The position numbers and the translations under genes were made by a program. This document shows, one piece after another, positions 1 to 6,613 of a stretch of DNA of 50,848 nucleotides (position 1 is the stretch's first letter; every line of letters begins with the position of its first letter). Location: the NCBI GenBank assembly GCA_016124535.1, contig WGNK01000034.1, positions 1-50,848 of the forward strand. The letters are read 5' to 3'. The DNA comes from Azospirillum sp. Lineage in GTDB: Bacteria > Pseudomonadota > Alphaproteobacteria > Azospirillales > Azospirillaceae. Under the pieces are notes generated by a model. That model saw only the letters and a program-made list of their open reading frames with translations. It did not search any database and was not told where the DNA came from.

Positions 1-190
1 CCCCTCATTTTATACATGACGGCAACATCTATATACTGCACGCTATCACGAGCTATATTTCTGTATCTGGCGAATACCATCACGTCTGGTCGCCTCGTAG
101 AGCGGCCCGACGTAGATCGAATACTTATCGGTAACCTGCAAGTCGATGGCACGCCCTAACCTATTGAAATAACCTCGAGAAAATGAGGGG
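1..190. mobile_element. 190 bp segment bounded by 11 bp inverted repeats
   Basis: The first 11 bases (cccctcatttt) are the exact reverse complement of bases 180-190 (aaaatgagggg). The inner edge at 190 is where the MuB-like reading frame stops resembling its family, so the piece looks inserted into that gene. The interior is AT-richer than the host. On the minus strand one frame is open across the right repeat and reads about 37 residues (LGRAIDLQVTDKY onward) to a stop near position 56; I do not recognise it. It could be a miniature inverted-repeat element or the end of a larger insertion sequence. The left side falls at the window edge, so a target duplication cannot be checked. Confidence 0.45.
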
Positions 191-352
191 ATTCGTGAGC
201 AGCGAGGCATCAATTCCGGCTTCGCGCGCGACCGCCGCCTGTTTCAATCCGCGCGAGTGGATGGCTGCCCGCACCAACTCTGCAATCGCCGTGCAATCAC
301 CTTGCAACGGCATGTCCGGGCCGTTTCCGCCTGGTTTCCCGGTCTCTGTCAT
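161..352 (-). pseudogene. MuB-like transposition protein, N-terminal fragment
   Basis: The ATG at 352 is preceded by an AGAGGA ribosome site about 8 bases upstream. The first 50 or so residues look like the N-terminal helix-turn-helix of MuB-type target-DNA activators (SRGLKQAAVAREAGIDASLL). The similarity ends at about position 190, exactly at the inverted repeat of the left-edge element, and the frame stops at 161. The AAA+ ATPase domain is absent from the window. The gene lies 82 bases downstream of the MuA-like gene on the same strand, the same A-then-B order as in phage Mu. The fragment cannot be functional as MuB unless the remainder resumes outside the window and is joined in some way. 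Confidence 0.6.
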
Positions 353-378
353 GATAGAAAATCCTCTTGGTGAGAAGA

Positions 379-436
379 GGCGGGCTTCCTCGCCCGCCGG
401 GTATGAGCCTGGGGACGCAGCAACGCCCCCAGGCTC
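379..436 (-). terminator. two hairpins between the MuA-like and MuB-like genes
   Basis: A perfect 10 bp stem (405-414 pairing with 427-436, loop of 12) overlaps the MuA-like stop codon. A second 7 bp stem (379-385 with 392-398) follows it. Neither has a T-run, so they may attenuate rather than end transcription, or may protect the transcript 3' end. Confidence 0.35.
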
Positions 437-2411
437 AAATTGCTTTTCGCAGGAACACATCCTCAGGCCGGGCCATGTGGTCCGCGAACTTGTCCTCAAG
501 TTCCCGATCGATTGTCGCCGTCGCAGCCTTGCACTCGAAGGTCCCAGGAATCACCGCACCATCCCGGTTTGGCACCGCCCCACCCGGCAAGCCGAATACC
601 GGCTCTATCACGGTGGCATCGCCGGCCGGCGGCTCCGGCGTCGGGCGGGCATCGTGCATCCGCTTTCGCTGGTTGTTGAGTTCAGCATCGGTCATCAGGT
701 TGATGGCCTTGATTTCCTTGCTGCGTGCCTTCTTCAGTTGTGCCTTGCCGCGGTTAAACTGGCGGCCGTCTTCGCTACTGTTGAACTTGCCCTTTGCCTC
801 GCAAGCCAGGCTGTCCACGATCATCCGGCCGTCGCGATCGAGCACCATCACCGGCAGACTGCGGTCGCGCGGATCGAACATCACCAAAACCCCGCTATTA
901 CGGTGCTTGAGCAGGGTGTTCTGATGCTCCTGCGCCCAATACCGGAAGCCGTTGCTGACCAGCGCGCCGGTGTCCTTGTTCGGCTTCAGAACAACGCCGT
1001 CCAGCATGCAGAAGCGGCGCTGCGCCGCCGTAAGCATGCGCCGCGGTCTCTTGGCGTAGCTTTCGGCAAAGACTTGGTCGAACGACAGCTTGCCATTGGT
1101 CATCTCGGTCCGGCGCCCCTCTCGGGCATTGTGGGCGTGCAACTCCCGGTCATAGACCCGTCGGAAGGTGGCGATCGGGACCGCACCACCCTTGAAATCC
1201 TCGGGCTTGGCGTCCGGCTTATGGCCGCAATAGCCGAGCTTGAATTCGGGATTTGTGTCGATATCAGTCGCCACGTCCCGGTACCCGCGTTCGATCGGCT
1301 TGGAACCGCCCCTTCCTGGCAAGGCGAAACCCAGCTCAATGCTTAACGCAGCCAAGATACCGGTTGATTCGAGAAGGCTCTTCTTGCGCCGGAAGCGATG
1401 CTTTGCGCCGCCCGCAATCTTGTGGGATGTGAACGCCCGTCCGTTGTCGGTGCGGAGCGCATCAAACTGGCCGTAGCTGTCGATCACGTCCAGCATGACG
1501 GCCTTGGTGGTGTCGCTGTCTTCGGTCTTGGAGATGCGCCACCCCAGCATCTTGCGGCTGTACACGTCCTGGATGTTGATCGTGATCGGGCGGCCGATCG
1601 TGCGGACTTCCCATTCCACGAAGACATCGGCCATACGCCCGTCGAGATTGACGATCTCCATCGCGCCGAGATGGGCGACCGAGCGCTGTTGCGCCGGTAT
1701 GGTCTTGTCGAATGCCTTGGGGCCACTGCGGATCAATGCTTTGGTGCCGGCGTCGAGATCACGCCAGCGGCGCCACACGGTCGGCCAAGATGGCCACTGC
1801 CAGCCTTCCAGCGTGGCCATTTCTGCCGTCTCGCGGAAGGCTTTGGTCAAGGGTGAACGCGCGCTGGCCTTCTCGACATAGGAAAGAAAGAACCGCCAAG
1901 CATCCTCGGAACAGTCCGCCGGCTTCGGCCCGGTTCCCTTGTAGTCCGGCGCCAGCAAGGGCAGCCAATCTGCCCGCGGCTTCCCGTCGATCCGGGCATG
2001 CCACCGATAGAGCGTCGCCCGATCGACACCATGGGTTTCGCTGACTTCCCCGATCGCCCCGGCCTTGTCGATTCCCTGGCTCATCAACTCGGCAACCCGA
2101 CAGACTATAGTGAGTCGCCGCTCCGCTTCCTTCTGCGCCTTCACCGTCGCCTTGCCGTACCGCTCCCAAGCCGCCGGATCACCCGCACCCGGCGCCAGCC
2201 CAGCGGCCCGTTGAACTAAAACGACACGTACCGGACCTGGCAGATCTGGAACAAAGACTTCAGTCCGATTGCCGCCGCGGCACGGCGTGGTGCGAACTCG
2301 ATAACCTTCCCTTCGGACGAAGTCCCGCGCCCTCCGGCCGCTTCCGGGAATGGGCGAGATACCGGCAAGCGCAGAAACTGAAATCCAGTCAAGGCATTGC
2401 GCGGTCGGCAT
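435..2411 (-). CDS. MuA-like DDE transposase of a transposable prophage
   Basis: 658 residues, close to the 663 of Mu transposase A. The N-terminal Mu-type winged helix-turn-helix spans about residues 8-40 (WISVSALAGISPIPGSGRRA). The rve/integrase-fold catalytic core carries the triad D257 (NLDG), D322 (RTDNG) and E374 (KPIERGYRDV), with spacing very close to MuA D269/D336/E392. A Mu-type C-terminal region follows. In this family the protein binds both element ends, nicks them and joins them to target DNA, helped by MuB. The frame is intact, with no missing catalytic residue, so the enzyme may still be active even though the adjoining MuB-like gene is broken. It lies four bases from the small upstream gene on the same strand, so the two are probably co-transcribed from the early promoter near 2700. 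Confidence 0.93.
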   Translation of the reverse strand: MPTAQCLDWISVSALAGISPIPGSGRRARDFVRREGYRVRTTPCRGGNRTEVFVPDLPGPVRVVLVQRAAGLAPGAGDPAAWERYGKATVKAQKEAERRLTIVCRVAELMSQGIDKAGAIGEVSETHGVDRATLYRWHARIDGKPRADWLPLLAPDYKGTGPKPADCSEDAWRFFLSYVEKASARSPLTKAFRETAEMATLEGWQWPSWPTVWRRWRDLDAGTKALIRSGPKAFDKTIPAQQRSVAHLGAMEIVNLDGRMADVFVEWEVRTIGRPITINIQDVYSRKMLGWRISKTEDSDTTKAVMLDVIDSYGQFDALRTDNGRAFTSHKIAGGAKHRFRRKKSLLESTGILAALSIELGFALPGRGGSKPIERGYRDVATDIDTNPEFKLGYCGHKPDAKPEDFKGGAVPIATFRRVYDRELHAHNAREGRRTEMTNGKLSFDQVFAESYAKRPRRMLTAAQRRFCMLDGVVLKPNKDTGALVSNGFRYWAQEHQNTLLKHRNSGVLVMFDPRDRSLPVMVLDRDGRMIVDSLACEAKGKFNSSEDGRQFNRGKAQLKKARSKEIKAINLMTDAELNNQRKRMHDARPTPEPPAGDATVIEPVFGLPGGAVPNRDGAVIPGTFECKAATATIDRELEDKFADHMARPEDVFLRKAI

Positions 2412-2414
2412 GGC

Positions 2415-2669
2415 CTAGGATTGCCTTTCGCAGCTAAGCGGGGCAATGCGACGATGTTGCAACATGCGTCCGCGGTGGATACCGACTGCCTGGCAGATAC
2501 GCTTCCGAAGTGCGTCAGCGGAGGGGCCGCGTTTGCTCCCCAGTAAGCATGCGCTCGCGTACTGGCGCGTGACCGCGTGCCGGCGGCACCAGGCGGAAAG
2601 GCTGGTGCCGTTTTTGACAAAAGCGGCGCGGACCTTCGAGAGAAGCTCCGGACCAAAATTATCGTGCAT
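2415..2669 (-). CDS. small Ner-like DNA-binding protein
   Basis: 84 residues starting at the ATG at 2669, with GAGG five bases upstream; longer in-frame starts lack a ribosome site. The central part (GTSLSAWCRRHAVTRQYASA) looks like a helix-turn-helix. The gene sits between the repressor/operator region and the transposase and is transcribed with the transposase, the place of ner in phage Mu. Ner is a small early regulator that turns down early and repressor transcription. The match rests on position, size and an HTH-like pattern rather than on strong sequence identity, so the function is inferred. Confidence 0.6.
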   Translation of the reverse strand: MHDNFGPELLSKVRAAFVKNGTSLSAWCRRHAVTRQYASACLLGSKRGPSADALRKRICQAVGIHRGRMLQHRRIAPLSCERQS

Positions 2670-2695
2670 ACCAGCCTCAAATCGCCTACGATCGG

Positions 2696-2719
2696 GTTGC
2701 ATCTGGCAACTAGATTGCC
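2696..2719. promoter_or_regulatory. overlapping palindromic operators of the prophage switch
   Basis: Two perfect 5-5-5 inverted repeats overlap: GTTGC-N5-GCAAC at 2696-2710 and GGCAA-N5-TTGCC at 2705-2719. They lie between the divergent repressor gene (ATG 2756) and the Ner-like gene (ATG 2669), where lambda/Mu-type switches hold operators and early promoters. They are probable binding sites for the CI-like repressor or the Ner-like protein. No strong -35/-10 pair could be assigned. Confidence 0.5.
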
Positions 2720-2755
2720 TGACGACTGGTAGCCGGTCAAGAGGAATGTTGCATT

Positions 2756-3340
2756 ATGGAATACGACGCAGCGGCCATCTTGGAGCGGATGAAGCCTGAA
2801 GCCGATGCCCAAAATGACACTGAGCTTGCGCAAAAACTGGGGGTACCGAGGCCAACTTTAACCTCTTGGAGGAAAAGAGGATCGGTGCCACTTGAAAAGT
2901 GCCTCGAATTCGCGGATAGACATTTAATATCACTGCAATGGCTGTTGACTGGTGACGGAAAAAAGCACGTATCTGGCGAAAGACCGTTATCTATTAATAT
3001 AGATATCCTTGAGCTGGCTTTATCAGATATAGATAGAACTAGGGATAGCCTTAGGATATCTAACAATGGTATTTGGCCGCCGCCGGATGCAAGGTTTTCT
3101 GATTTGGCTGATTACGTTTTAGGACTCTATCAAAAGTATGATGACTTGGTGCAGGATGCCGTTGGTGGCGGAATGACTTACGGCGACGCCATTAAAATGC
3201 TTCGAAAGTGGGCAGGTCTCTCGGAGACGTCGCAACATGGAGGCGACATCGTTTTCTTTCGATCAGGCGGCTCGTCAGATGACGATAGTGGTCTGCAACC
3301 ACCTGCGACAGAAGGGTCCGCCCGTGATGTTGCAAAATGA
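2756..3340 (+). CDS. CI-type phage repressor
   Basis: 194 residues, with AGAGGA about nine bases before the ATG. Residues 1-65 match the phage CI repressor helix-turn-helix family: an ILERMKPEADAQNDTELAQKLGV helix pair, PRPTLTSWRKRG as recognition helix, then the typical WLLTGDG tail. No LexA-type Ser/Lys protease signature was identified in the C-terminal half, so it may not be RecA-cleavable. It is divergent from the ner-A-B operon and reads towards the element end, as the Mu c gene does. The 2980-3130 stretch is clearly AT-richer than the chromosome, consistent with phage origin. It probably keeps the transposase silent. Confidence 0.8.
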   Translation: MEYDAAAILERMKPEADAQNDTELAQKLGVPRPTLTSWRKRGSVPLEKCLEFADRHLISLQWLLTGDGKKHVSGERPLSINIDILELALSDIDRTRDSLRISNNGIWPPPDARFSDLADYVLGLYQKYDDLVQDAVGGGMTYGDAIKMLRKWAGLSETSQHGGDIVFFRSGGSSDDDSGLQPPATEGSARDVAK

Positions 3341-3404
3341 AACGGTACCGGTCAGCCAAAATGCCGTCAATCACCACTTATCCAAACCCGGACGCGTACC
3401 AAAA

Positions 3405-3427
3405 AGCCGGACGCTTGGCGTCCGGCT
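3405..3427. terminator. strong hairpin after the repressor gene
   Basis: A perfect 10 bp stem (3405-3414 with 3418-3427, three-base loop). Read on the minus strand it is followed by five T; on the plus strand by TTTGCTCC. It can end repressor transcription and may also block host transcription entering the element. Confidence 0.6.
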
Positions 3428-3522
3428 TTGCTCCGCTTGTCGTGGCCCTGATCGATAGAATTTTTTGGCTCACGTAGTTGATTCAACAACGTTTCAACGC
3501 TCTGGAACCGATTGGTTTCAGA

Positions 3523-3659
3523 GTTCAAAAGGATTGCGACAACTCCGCCTGATCCCCACCCGTCGCAAACCTCTTGAACAAACCCCTCCCTATTTCATTG
3601 ATTTTCCACACTCCCAGACGCATGCTCGTCGCAAACCTTTTGAACGCTTGCAAACCTCA
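3523..3659. repeat. Mu-like element end with repeated transposase-binding sites
   Basis: An 18 bp motif, gtcgcaaaccttttgaac, occurs at 3628-3645. It recurs with one change at 3562-3579 (gtcgcaaacctcttgaac). It recurs inverted with one change at 3523-3540 (gttcaaaaggattgcgac). The core GCAAACCT appears again at 3650-3657, just before CA at 3658-3659. Mu-type ends carry several transposase sites and finish 5'-TG...CA-3', so the element probably ends at 3659 and bases 3660-3664 (TCTGA) would be one copy of the 5 bp target duplication. Position and order (end sites, repressor, ner, A, B) support this. The other end is outside the window. Confidence 0.65.
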
Positions 3660-3697
3660 TCTGAGTGAAAACACGGACAGCACGGGTGGAGGACGCC

Positions 3698-4669
3698 ATG
3701 GGGACGAGGTTGGCTCGCAGCCTGGTTTTGCTCAGTTGGTTGATCCCCGCGGCGCTGGGCTCGGCCGGTGCCTCGGCCGAGGTCCGCTATTTTACGGTTC
3801 CGGAGGGTGCCCACCCCCACGACGTGGCACCGGCACCGGACGGCACGGTCTGGTACACCGCGCAGCATCAGGGCGCGTTGGGTCGCCTGGAACCGTCTAC
3901 CGGCCGGGTCGAACAGATCCCCCTGGGGGCGGACTCCGCGCCCCATGGCGTGATTGTCGGGCCGGATGGTGCCGCCTGGGTCACCGACGGCGGGCTCAAT
4001 GCGATCGTCCGGGTGGAGCCGACGACCAAAGCGGTAAGGCTGTTCCCCCTGCCCGAGGGCCGTGAAGGCGCCAATCTCAACACCGCCACCTTCGATCGCG
4101 CCGGCATCCTGTGGTTCACCGGCCAGAGCGGCATCTATGGTCGGCTCGATCCGGCCACCGGCCAGATGCAGGTGTGGGAGGCACCGCGTGGGGTCGGCCC
4201 CTACGGCATCACCGCGACCGCGGACGGCAGCGTCTGGTACGCCTCGCTGGCGGGCAGCTATCTGGGCCGGATCGAACCGGACATGGTCGGGCGGGCAACG
4301 GTGCTGCGGCCACCGACGGCAAACCAGGGCGCCCGGCGCGCCTGGGCCGATTCCATCGGCCGGGTCTGGCTCAGCGAATGGAATTCCGGTCAACTGAGTG
4401 TCTATGATCCGACAGCCGACCGCTGGCGCAGCTGGAAGCTGCCGGGCCAGCATCCGCGCACCTATGCCGTCTATGTCGATGAGACCGACCGGATCTGGGT
4501 CAGCGACTTCGGCGCCAACGCCATTCTCCGCTTCGATCCGACCACCGAACAGTTCCGAAGCTATCCGAGCGACCGCGCCAATGCCGCGGTTCGCCAATTG
4601 CTGGGGCGTCCCGGCGAGGTCTGGGGCGCGGAATCCGCAACCGACCGTCTGGTGGTGATTCGGTATTGA
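3698..4669 (+). CDS. streptogramin-lyase-like (Vgb/SMP-30 type) secreted beta-propeller
   Basis: 323 residues from the ATG at 3698, chosen because GGAGG lies at 3688-3692; an in-frame GTG at 3665 has no such site. A signal peptide ends near ASA at about residue 28. The rest is repeated blades with the family pattern PDGTVWYT / ADGSVWYA / DRIWVSDFGANAI. Virginiamycin B lyase (Vgb) opens streptogramin B rings, but most chromosomal homologues have unproven substrates; I did not verify the catalytic His/Glu residues. The putative prophage end lies only 38 bases upstream of the ATG, so the original promoter has probably been displaced. Confidence 0.75.
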   Translation: MGTRLARSLVLLSWLIPAALGSAGASAEVRYFTVPEGAHPHDVAPAPDGTVWYTAQHQGALGRLEPSTGRVEQIPLGADSAPHGVIVGPDGAAWVTDGGLNAIVRVEPTTKAVRLFPLPEGREGANLNTATFDRAGILWFTGQSGIYGRLDPATGQMQVWEAPRGVGPYGITATADGSVWYASLAGSYLGRIEPDMVGRATVLRPPTANQGARRAWADSIGRVWLSEWNSGQLSVYDPTADRWRSWKLPGQHPRTYAVYVDETDRIWVSDFGANAILRFDPTTEQFRSYPSDRANAAVRQLLGRPGEVWGAESATDRLVVIRY

Positions 4670-4676
4670 TCGCGAC

Positions 4677-4697
4677 GCCGGGGCATCAGCCCCCGGC
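4677..4697. terminator. hairpin between convergent genes
   Basis: A perfect 7 bp GC-rich stem (4677-4683 with 4691-4697) lies where the lyase-like and amidase genes converge and overlaps the amidase stop codon. It has no T-run. It could serve both strands. Confidence 0.4.
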
Positions 4698-5381
4698 ACG
4701 GCGCGCAAGCGCTCGCAGCCGCTGCAGCGTATCGGCATCGGCGATACCGGTCAGCACCGGGGGCCGAAAGTGCCGCTGGAAGGCGGTCAGGACGCCGGCA
4801 AGATCACGATCATCCGCGAAGTGATAGCCGACCCTTCTGAGCAGTTTCGAGACCTCACCAGGGTCGGCCGCTCCCCGGTCGCGATCCTCGGGCTGTGGCC
4901 AAAGGCCGATTCCGACCGCGGCCAGGCCCTGCCAATCAAACAACTCGCCCGGATCGCTCTTTCGCGCCCAGGCGGTATCGGAATGGCCAATCACGCCGTC
5001 GCCAGCGATGCCGTGACGGGCGATAATTTCCAGCGCCAGCCTGCGGAATACCGCGATCTGGACGGTCGAAAATGGATGGTATCCCCAATCGTGGCCCAGA
5101 TTTTCCAACTCAACGCCGATCGAACGCGAGTTGACGTCCGGATCGCCGCGCCAGCCGCCGACCCCGGCATGCCAGGCACGGCGTTCCTCGGGGACATGGC
5201 GGAAGACGGTGCCATCGATGCCGATGGTGTAGTGCGCGCTGACCCCGGAGCCAGGGTCGCACAAACGACCAAGTGCCGCCTCCAGGGACGGCATCCCGGT
5301 ATAGTGGACCAGCAGAAGATCGAGCTTGGCGCCGGGCGGTCGAGGACCATGGTTGGGCGAGGGGCGATCGACGATACGCAT
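4686..5381 (-). CDS. N-acetylmuramoyl-L-alanine amidase (AmiD/AmpD type)
   Basis: 231 residues. The Amidase_2 fold covers about residues 15-150, with likely zinc ligands H26 (LLLVHYTG), H133 (VIGHSD) and D143 (KSDPG); SIGVELEN near 87-94 matches the conserved core. Residues about 180-231 resemble a small peptidoglycan-binding helical domain (TAFQRHFRP). The enzyme cleaves the amide bond between MurNAc and the stem peptide, for turnover or recycling of wall fragments. I see no signal peptide, which is closer to cytoplasmic AmpD than to the lipoprotein AmiD, although the domain order is AmiD-like. Confidence 0.88.
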   Translation of the reverse strand: MRIVDRPSPNHGPRPPGAKLDLLLVHYTGMPSLEAALGRLCDPGSGVSAHYTIGIDGTVFRHVPEERRAWHAGVGGWRGDPDVNSRSIGVELENLGHDWGYHPFSTVQIAVFRRLALEIIARHGIAGDGVIGHSDTAWARKSDPGELFDWQGLAAVGIGLWPQPEDRDRGAADPGEVSKLLRRVGYHFADDRDLAGVLTAFQRHFRPPVLTGIADADTLQRLRALARRAGG

Positions 5382-5408
5382 CGGCCGCCGTGCCCTCGCG
5401 CCAACGGG

Positions 5409-5750
5409 CTAGGCGTTACCGCCGGTGCTGCTCGGCTTGGCGGTCGCCGGCGGCTCGGCCTTTTCGGCGCCGAACAGGCTGTCATAGGCCCAGCTGAACC
5501 CCGACGCGGCAGCCGCACCCAGCGAGGCGATACCGCAGCCGAAAATGGTGTTGCCCAGCACCAGTGAGGTCGCCGGCAAGGCGGTCTGGCCGGTCACCAG
5601 GGCGGGATAGAGGACCAGCATCGAGGTCACGCCCAAAACCGCGCCGCCGAACACACAGGCCCGGCCGGCTTCCTTCCAAAGGTCGCTCTCGGCGCGACCG
5701 GGTGACGCGGTGGCCGCCAGGATCACCAGCACCATCAAGATTTTCTTCAT
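5409..5750 (-). CDS. small exported or membrane protein of unknown function
   Basis: 113 residues from the ATG at 5750, preceded by GGAGCG; upstream in-frame codons lack a ribosome site. The N-terminus MKKILMVLVILAATASPGRA is a clear signal peptide. Two further hydrophobic, glycine/alanine-rich stretches (about residues 33-55 and 62-88) could be membrane helices, followed by a polar Pro/Thr/Ser tail. No family recognised. It lies just upstream of the amidase gene on the same strand (28 bases apart), so the two may form an envelope operon. Confidence 0.65.
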   Translation of the reverse strand: MKKILMVLVILAATASPGRAESDLWKEAGRACVFGGAVLGVTSMLVLYPALVTGQTALPATSLVLGNTIFGCGIASLGAAAASGFSWAYDSLFGAEKAEPPATAKPSSTGGNA

Positions 5751-6184
5751 CGACGCGCTCCGCTGTTCGGGCCGTAGTTCGGGCCGCTGCTCCCCGGTGG
5801 GCGAACGTGCTTGAGCGGCGTTCATCCCTGCGATCACGGCCCTGCGATCACGGCAGCATTCAGATATACCCCGGCCATCCGGTGCTTGCAATTGCTACCG
5901 AACCTGGCGCTCCCGCGGCGGCGGCTCGCCGTCGTGACGTCGCCGGCGATTGATATAAATTCACCCGCTATATCTCCAGTGCTGCCGAGATTTTATTTCG
6001 ACCAAGTCGCCTCGCCAATTATATAACATGATATCAAAGCGTTAATAAGATTTTCTATCAGTGGAATCGAGATTGAATACGCCCGTATTCGTCATTTTTT
6101 TGCTGCGTATTTGCTTGACTTTCGAGAGGAACATATTCAATGGTTCTATTATTCTAACCATCAATACGACAAAGGGGACCGGCA
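5751..6184. other. intergenic region with tandem repeat and AT-rich half
   Basis: A 14 bp unit (cctgcgatcacggc) occurs twice in tandem at 5827-5854. From about 5940 the base composition changes to AT-rich and stays so into the next gene, unlike the rest of the window. TTGCTT and TATTCA, 17 bases apart near 6110-6138, could be a weak promoter for the gene at 6185. Nothing else was recognised. Confidence 0.4.
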
Positions 6185-6571
6185 ATGACAAGCATTCGAT
6201 CTGGATCTCGGCGAATATTGGTAACAGCATTCGTTGTTATTCTGATATCCATGAGCATATCGTTAAAGTCATATGCCGGCTTCTTCGAAAGTTTTATTGA
6301 TTCATCGGCTTGGGTTATCCTGAAATCAGCATGGCCAACCGCAAAATATGTTCGGGCTGACCCGAAGGGTGTCCACAGATATGGTGATAAATATGAAGTG
6401 ACCTTTCGGATCCACGCACGCAGCTATTGGACCGATGGCCCGCTGTGGGTGGATGCGATTGCCGTCTTCAGTGACTCTCTGGAGCTGATCGATTTACATT
6501 TCGGTGATTATTATGCGGTTCTCCCGCCCGGTTCGGCATGGCAAGCCCTCAGCGAGTTGTCGAATAAATAG
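6185..6571 (+). CDS. small exported protein of unknown function
   Basis: 128 residues; AAAGGGGA lies about 7 bases before the ATG. An N-terminal signal peptide (TAFVVILISMSISLKSYA, cleavage near residue 31) precedes a soluble part rich in aromatic residues (SYWTDGPLWVDAIAVF, LHFGDYYAVLPPGSAW). No family recognised. The 5' half is AT-rich against a GC-rich background, suggesting acquisition by transfer. It converges on the YjbH-family gene across a strong hairpin. Confidence 0.65.
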   Translation: MTSIRSGSRRILVTAFVVILISMSISLKSYAGFFESFIDSSAWVILKSAWPTAKYVRADPKGVHRYGDKYEVTFRIHARSYWTDGPLWVDAIAVFSDSLELIDLHFGDYYAVLPPGSAWQALSELSNK

Positions 6572-6577
6572 CGCTGC

Positions 6578-6605
6578 GCCGAAGGCGGTGGTCGCCGCCT
6601 TCGGC
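6578..6605. terminator. bidirectional terminator hairpin
   Basis: A perfect 11 bp stem (gccgaaggcgg at 6578-6588 with its complement at 6595-6605) and a six-base loop lie exactly between two convergent stop codons (6571 and 6614). There is no long T-run, as is common in GC-rich genomes. Confidence 0.6.
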
Positions 6606-6613
6606 CGTTCGGC

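Noticed and set aside
183..1346. 387-codon plus-strand frame opposite the MuA-like gene
   Set aside because: The opposite strand carries an intact DDE transposase with the full catalytic triad; this frame has no domain or ribosome site.
4700..5570. 265-codon plus-strand frame opposite the amidase
   Set aside because: The minus strand encodes an amidase with all zinc ligands; the plus frame shows no family pattern.
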